From Chaenocephalus aceratus (lineage: Eukaryota > Chordata > Actinopteri > Perciformes > Channichthyidae): 64,000 nucleotides of DNA. How positions within the stretch are numbered: position 1 is the first letter of the stretch; every line of letters starts with the position of its first letter. Shown here piece by piece: positions 45,107-56,601 of this stretch. Below the pieces are notes generated by a model. It did no database searches. It was not told where the DNA came from and saw only the letters and a list, made by a program, of their open reading frames with translations. The position numbers and the translations under genes were made by a program. The DNA is taken from positions 24,815,718 to 24,879,717 of the forward strand of contig CM043800.1 of NCBI GenBank assembly GCA_023974075.1, written 5' to 3'.

Positions 45107-48106
45107 TCAGGGGACGATGCATGTTGCCTTTCGAAGGGCCAGGTATCCGGTCACTACATCAGTGGGGAGGAGGCGGATGTAGGAGAACTCCTCAGAGGAC
45201 GTGAAGCGGAGCTTTGTCTGAGGGTCTGTGTAGTTTGCCTGAGGAAAAAGAGAGCGTATTCAGTGTGTGCTTCAGAGAAGATTTAAAAGTGATTTTGTTT
45301 ATCGTAAAGTGAGTATTTTAGTAAAGTGATAACTCACAGGGAGTCCAGATATGTCAGAGTATTTCTTGGTTGGCTTCAAGGAGGGAGGGGCCTCAATGCT
45401 GTAGTCTGTGAACACAGAGGTCTTACATTTAATTTAATGCTGTCAAAATTATCGCGTTAACGGCGGTAATTAATTTTTTGAATTAATTGCGTTAAAATAT
45501 TTAACGCATTTAACGCATGTGCAGAATGGCCCGCCCCATACATCCCACCAGTGGCAGCACCAGGGTATGGCTGGGGCTACACCCATACCAAGAAATGGCT
45601 TAGCCCCACCATGAAAAATGATGTTAAAGTAAGCAAAATAAAGTCTGCCAACTTGCGCCGAGAATTGCAGACAGCAAGATTGATTTCAGTAGCCACTTGT
45701 CTGGAAATACCGAAGACCGTTTGTCACGTAGTGATCGTCTTCCCAATAAAACATCTTTGATAATGTCTTCTGACCAATCAGAATCAAGATAACGGCGTGG
45801 TGTTGTTACAGGAAGTCCCGACGGAGAATACTTTTGCTGTAGTACAGGGGTGCACATAACTGGTACGCAGGTTATGTGCGTAATCTGAAATGCGTACCGT
45901 CACCTGTGTCACAAAGCGCATTTGCGTACCGACGTACTTGTGAAGCTTTTCCAGAAGGCGGTTAGATCACCGGACGACAGAGTCGGTCTCCGTGTGCACA
46001 GACAGGGCTGCTGTTAACGTCGGTCTGTACAACAGAATTGTGCCAAAACTACGCCAACCGGCTGTGGAGGGAGACTCCCCCCCCTTCACTGGAGAACTGC
46101 GCTAAAACAGCTGATCACAACGTTCACGCTCTGTGGTCACGAAGTACTCCACTAGCGCGCCCCCCCTGTTGATAGAAATCAACACGTAATGAATTAAGAC
46201 CCCACGGTTTGATGATTGATAGGTGTGTGGGCTGTCTTTCCTTTTGACACACAGAACAATGTTATAATAAACATACATGCTGTATGTTAAATGGATATAT
46301 CCGCCTTCTTTCTTTCATCTTTCCATTCCCACGACAATATACATAAATAAATGGAATATTTTGGACATAGTTCGAATGGTGATTAATCATGATTAATTAA
46401 TTTTTAAACTGTGATTAATCCGATTACATTTTGTAATCGTTTGACAGCCCTAATTTAATTACTTGTAGACTTTTCTGTGCAGTTTTGTAATTTATGTAAT
46501 AATATAGCACAGCTTTGACTTTTTTTCACAACCACAAAAAAGATTCAGTTTCATGTACAGTACCAGTCAAAAGTTTGGACACACCTTCTCATTCAATGGT
46601 TTTTGTTTATTTTAATGTTCTACGTTGTACATTAATACTGAAGACATCAAAACTATGAAAGAACACATATGGAATTATCTAGTTAATAAAAAAGTTTGAA
46701 GGAGAAGATGTGTCCAAACTTTTGACTGGTAGTGTTTTAGTGTACTTTTGATAAAAGTGTGCAACATGAAATTATAAGATATAAAAACGTACAGTTGGGA
46801 TCATCAAACTTCCAGGGTAAAGTCCGCTCCAACGCCAGAATCTGTTTGAGATTTTTCCAGGTCCGGTTCTTTTTACCCGCTGCTGCTCCACCAATCCCAG
46901 AATGCTGCAGAGATTAAGAGAGGGGGCAGAGACAGTGAGGGAAGAGCCTCAGCAGCAGATGAACTTAAACCCACATGGACGCAGACACTCACCACAAAGG
47001 CGGGGTCTTTGAACGGTGGAGGCTTCGCTGTTGACTCAGAGGGAACATTTGGAGCGATTTCAACTGTTCCCACTGCCTTCACCTCCGCTACCGACTCTGC
47101 TGCTGTTATCTGATTAAGCATGAAAGAGGACATCAGACAACAACAGTAACAACACAGAATTACAAATATTTGATTTTAACTTTAACTTTTAAACACACTT
47201 ACATGAATCTTAAAGATACAATTTAATGACATTGTTTTCTAGCTGTTATGATACTTGTACTACACGGCACTTATGTACATATTTGCTTTTTGGCTCTTTT
47301 TTTATTAAAAACATTACTTGTTCAAACAGTAGTAGTAAACATAACAGAGAATTAATCAGCAACTCTTTTTTCTTTGATCAACCATTTAAAAAGGCAGTTT
47401 TTAGAAAACAATACAAACAAATCTTTGAAGTTAAAAAATATGCTGCTTTTTTCTTTGTTTTCCATGAGGTTTAATCAAGTGTCGGTAGATAATTCAGTAT
47501 TCAGAGGTGGGTACATTTGGGTAGATTCTGGCAAAGTACAATTTTGTGATACTTGTACTTTACATTGTATGCTACTTTGTACACATGTATTTAATATCTT
47601 TAGTTACTTTGCAGATTTGAATTAATGATTTGAAATATAATAAACACATAAACACATAATGTTATCTTGAAATGGACTAATCTGCATAATGAGTACTTAG
47701 TCTATTTTGATGCTAATATTTGTTTACTTTTACTTGAGTTATATTTTATCTGCGGGACTTTTACTTGTGACAGTACAACTCTGATCTGAGTACTTCTCCC
47801 ACCTCAGTATTGTAAACCCTTGCATTGCATCTTAGCTACTTTGAATTCCCTTGCACACAGAAAACGTTACATAGATCTCTGAGTTTCGCACAATGATGCA
47901 CGCTTCACATACAGACGGTAGCACTGTACCTGTGTCTGTGTCGCCGCTGGTGTGGCTGTCAGCTGCCCTTTCTTCTTCTTGCTGCTCCCGGGGACCGGCT
48001 GAGCGGAACCAGCCGCTGGGCTCACGGGACGCTTCTTCCCCCGCGGGGCGGCCGGGCTGGCGGAGGCCGGAGGAGCCCGGACGGTGATGGGGATCTGAGA
48101 CGCCAT
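45107..48106 (-). CDS. ino80c: INO80 complex subunit C, five coding exons
   Basis: Exons on the minus strand are 48106-47930, 47109-46993, 46904-46793, 45405-45338 and 45238-45107. All have GT donors and AG acceptors with consistent phase, joining to 201 aa (human is about 192). Recognised by M-A-S-Q-I-P-I, F-K-D-P-A-F-V, K-K-N-R-T-W-K-N-L-K-Q-I-L-A and the YL1-C domain near residues 150-185 (Y-T-D-P-Q-T-K-L-R-F, then L-P-T-D-V-V-T-G-Y-L-A-L-R-K-A). The protein is the vertebrate Ies6, which with ACTR5 forms a module of the INO80 nucleosome remodeller in the nucleus. The ATG at 48106 is the first in frame, since no ATG precedes it. Introns hold a hAT, a Tc1-type MITE and another MITE. All junctions look intact. 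Confidence 0.95.
45435..46452. mobile_element. hAT-like element in ino80c intron 3
   Basis: The left end TAATGCTGTCAAAA and right end TTTGACAGCCCTA are imperfect inverses with an 8-bp duplication ATTTAATT (45427-45434 and 46453-46460). TTAACGC and GATTAAT subterminal repeats fill both ends. Inside, ACAGGGGTGCACATAACTGG (45844) looks like the end of another hAT. No transposase. Confidence 0.82.
46558..46734. mobile_element. Tc1/mariner-type MITE in ino80c intron 3
   Basis: The ends CAGTACCAGTCAAAAGTTTG and AAACTTTTGACTGGTAGTG are inverted repeats, including GGACACACCTTCTCATTC against its inverse. The left flank is TA; the right one is mutated. At 177 bp it has no coding capacity. Confidence 0.88.
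47502..47803. mobile_element. hAT-like MITE in ino80c intron 1
   Basis: Starts CAGAGGTGGGTAC and ends CTTCTCCCACC, with TCAGTATT repeated on both sides (47494-47501 and 47804-47811). Composition (ACTTTACTTG, AGTTACTTTG) resembles the widespread AGTAACT-rich hAT MITEs of fish. Confidence 0.65.
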
Positions 48107-48275
48107 TCGTGGTGACCGAAATGGTTGTGATATACGCTTTAAAGGCGAATGAAGCTGTCTTTCTCTGTTCTTAGCATTAGTTAGCACCGGATATGAATGT
48201 ATTTCACTTCCGGTATCAACAATCGGAAAGCGTATTCTTCTTCTTATCTCGGGTTACGGTCGGATAATCCTAAAA

Positions 48276-49430
48276 GGCTTCTCAATACTCACATTTCCCC
48301 TCCTCAACTCCTCGACTCCTCGGTCCTCCGGTAGTGACCCGGAAATGAATTTCAGCGCGCCATTTTGAAGGACGTCTCATTTCTCTAAATGCACACCGAG
48401 GACCGAGCATCGAGCGTCGAGGAGGCTCTCTGGAGGAGCTATAACCGAGGATACACTGATGGTTCCTCCACGGCTCCTCCGCGGATGCATTTCCGGGAAC
48501 GGTGGAGGCGTGACGCACGGCCGGACTTATCTCAGCCAATGACAGCTCTGCATGCATCCCCTGGATATTATTTTAGAAACTGCTCTCATCGCAACGCGAT
48601 GTTTACAGTGAGAACAGCTGTGAGGCCCGTGCAGAAAGCAGAGCAGTGTGTAAAATATATATCACTCAGTATAACAGACCTACTCTCTTTATTTGCTTTA
48701 GTTTAGTAGATATCTACAAAGAGTCGATATTTTTCTAAGAACATTTAGTGCTTCACATAATAAAATACACAACGGCTGTAGCCTGATTATGCTTTAGGAG
48801 CTGTAGGTGTGTGTGGAACAGTGTGTAGGTGTGTGTGTGGTACAGTGTGTAGGTGTGTGTGGTACAGTGCGTAGATGCGGCGGACAGACGGGTCTCAGTT
48901 GGTTTGATGTCCTTACTTTTAATACTTGCAAATACAACTTTTGGCCCGTAATTTCAATTCCCCATTTCAGCGACTAGAGAGAGGGGGGGGGGGATATATC
49001 CAGTCTCTGATTGTGTTACGTTATTATGAGAGTGCTCTCATACTTTAAATTGCATACATTTATATAAATTTATTTGTGTCTGTGTGTCCGCATCTGTAGC
49101 CTGCTATTGTCTCATTATACCGCACTCTCAATAAATTCAAAGTAAATATGTGGGGGAACAATGTTCAGCTGATCCAGCAGAGATTATAAAATATGACAAA
49201 ACACTCGACAGATGATGCTGCTGTTGCCAGTAATAATGAACGGACGTCGCTTTAATATGACCGCTCAGAGGAGAGGAGTTCTCATTTCTTTAAACGTCTG
49301 CTGCTTCCCCTCCTCTCTACTCGGTTCCCCTCCTCGGTCCTCCGCTCGCATCTCCTGTGGGCGGGACTAAGTCTCGAGGAGGGGAGCCGAGGAGGGGAGT
49401 CGAGGAGGGGACATTTGAGTATTGAACGGC
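48276..49430. mobile_element. TIR element with CCTCCTCGACTCC-rich ends, upstream of ino80c
   Basis: Left end TTCTCAATACTCACATTTCC and right end inverse ACATTTGAGTATTGAA, followed inward by CCTCCTCGACTCCTCGGTCC repeats on both sides. No clear TSD, so exact limits are uncertain. It lies about 170 bp upstream of the ino80c start codon and may have replaced part of the promoter. Contains a G tract at 48985-48993. Family unassigned. Confidence 0.65.
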
Positions 49431-49715
49431 AGATAAACTGGTGCATAAGCCCATAATAGTGCAACGTATTTGCGCTTCAGTTGAGGAGGTGAGGCCCCTC
49501 ATAACTGGCATACAATACAACTGAGACTGGCTTACCTGTACGTCAATCAAGTGGCAAATGCCATAGTAAGGATGGATGATAGGCTAACTTTAAAAATGAA
49601 AATATTGCGATCGACGTGTTGGGCACCCCTGCTTTAGGGCCTCATGTATAGCCCTTAAGGACAAATAATGAGATAACCCCCCTCGCACCTTCAAACAGAG
49701 CCCCCCACCACATAT
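49431..49715. other. non-coding; solo hAT end at 49600-49631
   Basis: ATTGCGATCGACGTGTTGGG followed by CACCCCTG has the shape of a hAT 3' terminus. No matching left end was found. Confidence 0.45.
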
Positions 49716-50139
49716 TGTTACGACCCTGGTCGTTATGTGTATTGTGTGTAGAGATTTCCTTCGAGTCTTTTAGTCCTTCAGAATTATTAGGTAGGTTTAG
49801 TAGTAGGTATGGTTAACAAAACTGTGAGTTTGTGTCTTAAGGGGGGGGGGGGGGGTGTCACGGCTGCTGCTGCTGCTGCTGTCTGCTCATTAACCTGTCT
49901 GGGATTGTTTTCAGCTGTGTATGTTATGTATATGAGATGTGCCGTTGCCCGGACGCCATTGGATGCCAGTTTCCTGTCCCTCCTCCGGTAGGCGTGACCG
50001 AAGATCTGGATTGGAGCAGGTCGGGCCCGACTCACCAATCCCTGCCCACACCTTCCGGGGACTCATACAAGAGTGTGTGCATCTCAGTTAGACGGGAGAG
50101 GTCTGAATCTGTGTCAGACGGCTCTCGGTGCTCTCCTTA

Positions 50140-50830
50140 GCCGCGTTCACACTGCGGTACTTTGCCCACAAAGGTTCATGCGAACTTAGTTCATGCGAAC
50201 TCTTTAGTTCGCATGAACTAAGTACAGATCGCGTTCACACCAGAAAAAGTCCCTGGGGGTGGATTAGGCAAATGAAGCCGCTGACGTCACTTCTTCTTCT
50301 TCTGCTTTGGGTTTACTGGCAGGCCGCAAACCACTTCACGGCGTATACTGCCGCCCAAAGCCCCCAGCCGGAAGTCCCCGGAGTTGGGGACTGTCTTCAG
50401 TAGAAGCTGCTGGGAGTCCCAGCAGCTTCTACTGAAGCCTTCCGAGTAAATCGCCAGAACGCCGACACCTCCTCATCTCCACCGCTCCCATGTTTTATTT
50501 TGTGTTGCCATAAGTTAGTCTCTCTGCGTTTCTGCGCTGGGCTAATGCTAATGCTAATAATGCTAATGCGAGGATAATAAAATGGCGGCTTCACAAAACT
50601 TTTTGGGAGTTTTACGGGGCGTGGTTTGCAATCCGCCCAGCCAATCAGAAATATAGCTCTTTTCTCAAAAAAGAGCCGCTCGAAAGTCCCTGCTTTCTAG
50701 CAGGGACTTTCGAGGGGGTAAAAAGGTTCGCATGAACTACTTTTAGTACCGGCTCTTTTTGGTGTGAACGCGATCATGAACTAAGTTCGCATGAACCTTT
50801 GTGGGAAAAGTACCGCAGTGTGAACGCGGC
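50140..50830. mobile_element. MITE with GCCGCGTTCACACTGCGGTAC ends
   Basis: The left end GCCGCGTTCACACTGCGG and right end CCGCAGTGTGAACGCGGC are perfect inverses. Nested palindromes of GTTCGCATGAAC and GTTCATGCGAAC occur at both ends. The flank TTA on the left suggests a PIF/Harbinger 3-bp target, but the right flank (TCTTA) is not an exact match. No transposase. Confidence 0.8.
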
Positions 50831-50949
50831 TCTTATGTTCTGTGTAGCTCTGTGCTAGTTCTGCTACAGTGATTAGTTAGGGTGTGTGCTGAAGTGTTTA
50901 TTCTGTGATTTGTGACGGCGTCGAACTTGTGCGAGACGCCTCACTATTT

Positions 50950-52998
50950 CATGGGAGCCTGCCTGCAGACCTCCACTCTCAGGACAGTTCCGGTGCAGAC
51001 CTCCACTCTCAGGACACCTCCACTGTCAGTACAGGAAGTGACGATTCTGACGCGTTTTTTCCCCGCCCACCGAAGGACTCGTTTGATGGAAGTTTTCAAA
51101 TCACAATGGAGACTCATCAAGGTCCGACCACCGTGCACTTTGGGTCGGCCTTGGTCAAGCCCTTTTGACCCCCCCAGCCTGGTTCTCGTAAAAGTGTTTC
51201 GCTCATATGACACCATGGAGGAATGTAACGGGAGTTGACAGGGGACTCTGCCCTCCTCACGAGTGCCTACTTTCGGACACTTTTTTTCACTTTTCCCCGG
51301 TTTTATTATTTTTTTGGCTATTTCACCCGGTTTCTACCGGGGACATTCTTTCACACACAGTGACGTCACGAGCTACCCACAATGCAACACGCGCCATATA
51401 TATATATATAAATACGCCATTTTCATTTAATAATGATAATTCATTCTATTTATGGGCGCCTTTCAAAGCACCCAAGGACACCTTACAATGCATAACATAT
51501 TCCAAGGAAAGGTTTTAAGACAGTACAAAGAATGCAGTCTGGGTGATGTTTTTTATGTGGGTGCAGATGAGAGGGAGCTGTCCAGAATGACACCAAGATG
51601 TTGTGTTTGAGTTCTTGATAAGCCATGAAAACAGTAAAAGAAGTGTCTCCTGTTCACCAAAACATACCCATCTGTTATGGAAAAAGAAAGTATTCCAAAA
51701 GTAATCTGAATACTATTTATACAATTCTGGGCTATATAAAAATCGCTGGCCCACGTTAGTGTCTATTAGTTACATTTCGGCCCTTGGACAAATGTAGTTG
51801 GTGATCCCTGGACTATGATATTCAGAACAGGAAGCTTAGCAACACCTAGACGGTGTACGGCTGCTTGCACCTCGCATAAAACGGCGGATACCGAAAGTAC
51901 GGTGTCGCGCTCGGCCCAATACCCGTATGTGGGTGTGAAAGAATTGCCCGGTCTCGAGTGTCCCCCCACGGCCTGTGTCCAGCCCCCCCCCCCCACCACA
52001 CTCATCCATATATTAACGAATTTTGACAATTTTTGTTGCATTTTTCTCCTCTCACTGATCGAATGGCAAACGCGACCCACTGTCGGAGGGCCTCCGCGCC
52101 GGCCGATATGAAGCGTGACCAAGACGCACCGTCTAGGGGTCCCACGGGTCCCGCAGCGGGGTGGAGGTTCCCAGCTGGAACCTCCCCACCTCCGCTGCGG
52201 TGCACCCTGCAAACACGGTTGTTTCTCGAACCTTCCACTGTTGTCTAGCGGGCGTAACTAAAATACAAGATGTCGTATTTAATTTTATATAAATAAATAT
52301 ATATATCTATATAGATATATATATAGATAATAAGTGTCAGTGCTATTTTATGTTGTATTAGCGTGCATTTCCTGTTCGGAAAGTGGTGCTGTACTGAGAG
52401 TAAACAATACAAGGTGTCCCTATTTTTATATATATCTATATACTTTATGTATATAATATCAATCAATCAATCAATCAATGTTTATTTATATAGCCCAATA
52501 TCACAAATGTTACATTTGTCTCAGTGGTCTTCACAGTGTGTACAGAATATCAGTATGACAATACGACACCCTCTGTCCTTAGACCCTCACATCGTACAAG
52601 GAAAAACTTCCAAAGAAAACCCAGTTTAAAGGGAAAAATGGGAGAAACCTCAGGGAGAGCAGCAGAGGAGGGATCCCTCTCCCAGGACGGACAGACGTGC
52701 AATAGATGCCGTGTGTAAATTGAAAAGATAATACATTTGCAACATAGGTAGTCCAGATGTTTGGAAATGCATGTGTGTATAATAATAATATCATTATAAT
52801 TCTATAATAAGTGTCAGTACGATTTTATTTTGTATTTGCGTGCATTTCCTGTTTGGAAAGCGGCACTGTACTGATAGTGGTGATTTTATTTTGGAATTCT
52901 TAGCATGCACTTCCTGTACTGACAGTGGAGGTGTCCTGAGAGTGGAGGTCTGCACCGGAACTGTCCTGAGAGTGGAGGTCTGCAGGCAGACCCCTCTC
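50950..52998. mobile_element. non-autonomous TIR transposon, copy 2
   Basis: Same termini as 6252-9340 (CATGGGAGCCTGCC...CCCCTCTC) with its own 8-bp duplication CACTATTT (50942-50949 and 52999-53006). It lacks a segment matching about 6736-7980 of copy 1, including the left half of the nested hAT. It keeps the right half of that hAT and its right GACTATGA flank (51810). It has an extra LINE tail at 52458-52790. No transposase. Confidence 0.88.
52458..52790 (-). mobile_element. non-LTR retrotransposon 3' tail with (TTGA)n end
   Basis: Starts (AATC)n AATGTTTATTTATATAGCCC and contains GTCCTTAGACCCTCACATCG, GAGAGCAGCAGAGGAGGGATCC and CAGGACGGACAGACGTGCAA, familiar as an abundant teleost LINE/SINE 3' region (recollection). 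The simple repeat at the left end would be its 3' terminus on the minus strand. Confidence 0.65.
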
Positions 52999-53014
52999 CA
53001 CTATTTTAGCCTTG

Positions 53015-53328
53015 GGCCCGTCCACACAGCGGCGTGCGCTGACGCTTGCCGGCGGGCGTGTCTGACACTCGACCAACAACCAATCACATGAATCTCCCGC
53101 CCCTGACACACAAGCAGCGGTTTGATTTGCTAGAGCTTGTACTGCCATATGATTCGATTGGCTGACGCCTCGCAGAGGCGTCAAAAGTTGAACATTGCTC
53201 AACTTTTGCAGCGAGACACGCCAGCTACGCTCCACGTCGCTTCCCACGATGCATTTCGGCTAAAAGTGACGTCACCCCATTCAAAGTGAATGGGGAAGCG
53301 TCAACGCACGCCGCTGTGTGGACGGGCC
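53015..53328. mobile_element. MITE with GGCCCGTCCACACAGCGGCG ends
   Basis: GGCCCGTCCACACAGCGGCGTGCG and its inverse end CGCACGCCGCTGTGTGGACGGGCC delimit ~314 bp without coding capacity. Likely PIF/Harbinger-type by appearance. It sits only 8 bases from the TSD of copy 2, inside the solo LTR. Confidence 0.8.
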
Positions 53329-53584
53329 GTTAAGTGCCCATAGTGCGCTATGACTGTGATAATCTGTGACCTTCGTTTTGTGTAGCGTTATTTTGAACAT
53401 AGCTGGTTTTAAGAGCCTGTATTTTTTATTATATCATCTTTATTGTGAGTTTATTATTAAAATCAACTTCTTACCAAGAACACCTGGTGGGGACATAACA
53501 ATATGAAATCCAAATGTAACCCCTGGGTGTAATTATGTCTATGCAGTAAAGCAATATGAAGATGGAAGGAATAATCATTGTATG

Positions 53585-54015
53585 TTAATGATATGATAAT
53601 AATACTAATAATAATAATATGGTAATAATAAAATAATATGTTAATAATAATAATAATAATATGGTGATAATAAAATAATAATAAAATAATATGTTAATAA
53701 TAATATGGTAATAATATGTTGATAATGTAATAATAATAATATGCTAATAATATGCTAATAAAATAATATGGTAATAATATAATACTAATATGTTAATAAA
53801 TAATAATAATATGGTAATAATAATAATAATGATATGGTAATAATATAATAATAAGGTGGTAATACAATAATAATAATAATATGGTAATAATAATATGGTA
53901 ATATAATAATAATAATAAGGTAATACAATAATAATAATAATAATAATAACAATGAAATGGTAATAATAATATGGTAATAATAATAATGATATGTTAATAA
54001 TATAATAATAATAAC

Positions 54016-54048
<33 letters not shown>
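53585..54048. repeat. (AAT)n trinucleotide array with ATGGT interruptions
   Basis: About 460 bp of AAT/ATA repeats punctuated by ATATGGTAATA and ATATGTTAATA, suggesting a higher-order unit. It lies within 100 bp of the 3' end of the SUN gene. Confidence 0.95.
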
Positions 54049-54049
<1 letters not shown>

Positions 54050-54138
54050 TGAATGCTTGCTAATTCCACAACAGAATGTAAAGTACGACTATTTGTTCAC
54101 AGATGGATTGAGTCTAGAAAATTGAATGAAATGTATAC

Positions 54139-56547
54139 TTACCTGTCTGTAACTTCTGCCAGCTTTCCGTGAACTCTGAAGTTGTACAGACAGGTGTAGT
54201 CGGGGTGACCCCAGTTGCTCTCAACTTGTAGTTTCACATATTTGAAGACACCTGTTCCATGATCCTAAGAGATGTGAGAAAAGAGCAGAAACAGTTTGTT
54301 GAGCAAAAACTGACAGTATGGGAAACAAATGATTAAATGACAGAGCTTTCACTCCTTTAATATTTGTGTTTATTGCATAGTGTAATACTCACAGGTAGCT
54401 CAAAAGTTTGTGTTGCGTCCCCATCCTGATCAAACAGAGAGGTTCCTAGATAGGTTTCTTTGTCATCTAAAGTATTCATGCCCTGCAAGAGAGGAAGGTC
54501 GAGACACAGTTGAACACCTTGTTGTTCCCACTTAAACTGAACATCTGTAATGTAACAATGATACATTTGTGACTTACATAGACAGAAAACGTCTTTGGGG
54601 CACTAGGAATGGTGCCAGTTGGGGACAAGTTCTTTGAAATGTGACCTAGTGTCACATGGCTGATGTAGACTGGGTGTGACAGGGCGATGAATAAATGCCC
54701 CTGCCCACCTTCAAAGGGCCAGCAGCGTCCTACAGCCCGGGGTGAGCCTCCCTGAGTGAAGAAAGAGTATAAAAATAGAGTTGAGATAGGTTGCTTAAAA
54801 ATCCCAAACCTTTATATCATTTGCCATTTGTTTTGGTGAGTGTAGTTCCTACCTGAAGGACTGTCCTTGGGTGTACAGGTCGTTTACAAAAAATTCCAAA
54901 AAGATAGGCGCAGCCTCCTTTTTTGGAGTACGTTTGTGAAGACCGATCAATTAAAACTCTTGCCTCTGCACAGAACAAACACACGCACAAAGAGAGTGAG
55001 ATACAATCATTCTCAAAGTTAAAAATATTTTTGGATATTACAATCTAACAGATGAAAATGATAAATATGAATGTGTTACCTTGACTCTCCAGAGCGAAGT
55101 TGGGCATTGTGTCCGCCACCGGTTGCAGGGAGTTCAGGACTTTGTTTAATCTGAGAATCTCTTCACCTAATGTGTTTACTAAAGGATGGAGGGAAACAAA
55201 GCATAAAAGAAACCGGTTTTTTTCACGATTTTCAAAAGATAGACAATATGAAAGTGTCTAAGAAGCTGTCAATGTTTCTGTTGCTAATTGTGTTGCTGTC
55301 ACTGTCACTAGTTTGTTTGCTGATGAAAATGATAAATATGATTTGAATGCCTTACCTTGACTCTCCAGAGCGAAGTTGGGCATTGTGTCCGCCACCGGTT
55401 GCAGGGAGTTCAGGACTTTGTTTAATCTGAGAATCTCTTCACCTAATGTGTTTACTAAAGGATGGAGGGAAACAAAGCATAAAAGAAACCGTTTTTTTTC
55501 ACGATTTTCAAAAGATAGACAATATGAAAGTGTCTAAGAAGCTGTCAATGTTTCTGTTGCTAATTGTGTTGCTGTCACTGTCACTAGTTTGTTTGCTGAT
55601 GAAAATGATAAATATGATTTGAATGCCTTACCTTGACTCTCCAGAGCGAAGTTGGGCATTGTGTCCGCCACCGGTTGCAGGGAGTTCAGGACTTTGTTTA
55701 ATCTGAGAATCTCTTCACGTAATGTGTTAACTAAAGGATGGAGGGAAACAAAGCATAAAAGAAACCGTTTTTTCACGATTTTCCAAAGATAGACAATATG
55801 CAAATGTTTAAGAAGCTGTCAATGTTTCTGTTGCTAATTGTGTTGCTGTCACTGTCACTAGTTTGTTTGCTGATGAAAATGATAAATATGATTTAAATGG
55901 CTTACCTTGACTCTCGAAGTTGGTCATTGTCTCTTTGTTTAATTTATTTAAGAGAAACTCTTCTCTGCATGCAAATCCTGGTAGACGGAGAGAAACAAAG
56001 AATAGAAGAAACAGGTCAGAGACATTTGTTTTTCAAAAGACAGAAAATATAAAAGTAAAAAGCTGAGGAACTAAAGTCGATATAGTTGTTTGTTACACTT
56101 ACCAAAACACAGGACGGTTATGCAGAAGAGGATGTAAAAAACATTTTGGTTGAATATAGTGGAGAACCTGCTGTTTCTGTGTCTGTTACTACTTGTGTTG
56201 TTGACATCGTTTCTGTAGGAGTCGCCAATTCCGTTGCTGTTGCTTGGTCTGTTGGTATTGCTTTCGCTGTCATAGTCACTCATTTGCTTGCTGTCTTTGT
56301 AACTCTTTATGTTCTTGTCCATGTTTGTTATTATGTTATTATGTATGTTTCTGGTGCTTGTGGCTCTACTACGGAATGAAGAGCTCCTCGAACATCTGCT
56401 GTTAAAAACCCTGAATGTAATTTAAATTAAAAAAAAAGTTAAAAGTTAAAGGTCTGGAGATCTATAATGAAAATTGTAGACTGTGTTACAGTAAATACAT
56501 ACAGTATATGACATGTGCGTATGTACAAGCATGTCTGCTTCACCCAT

Positions 56548-56601
<54 letters not shown>

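Larger units (their letters stand above)
49716..53500 (+). mobile_element. solo LTR split by three later insertions
   Basis: Starts TGTTACGACCCTGG and ends GGGGACATAACA (TG...CA), flanked by a 4-bp duplication ATAT (49712-49715 and 53501-53504). Subtracting the insertions at 50140-50830, 50950-52998 and 53015-53328 leaves about 0.7 kb, a normal LTR length. No gag-pol is present. The TGTTACGACCC start is typical of fish Gypsy LTRs (recollection). A G12 tract and a short CTG run lie near 49841-49880. Confidence 0.75.

Noticed and set aside
56086..56379. Plus-strand 97-codon hydrophobic frame
   Set aside because: It is the antisense of the SUN gene exon 56103-56398, which has proper splice sites and a continuous frame with the other exons.
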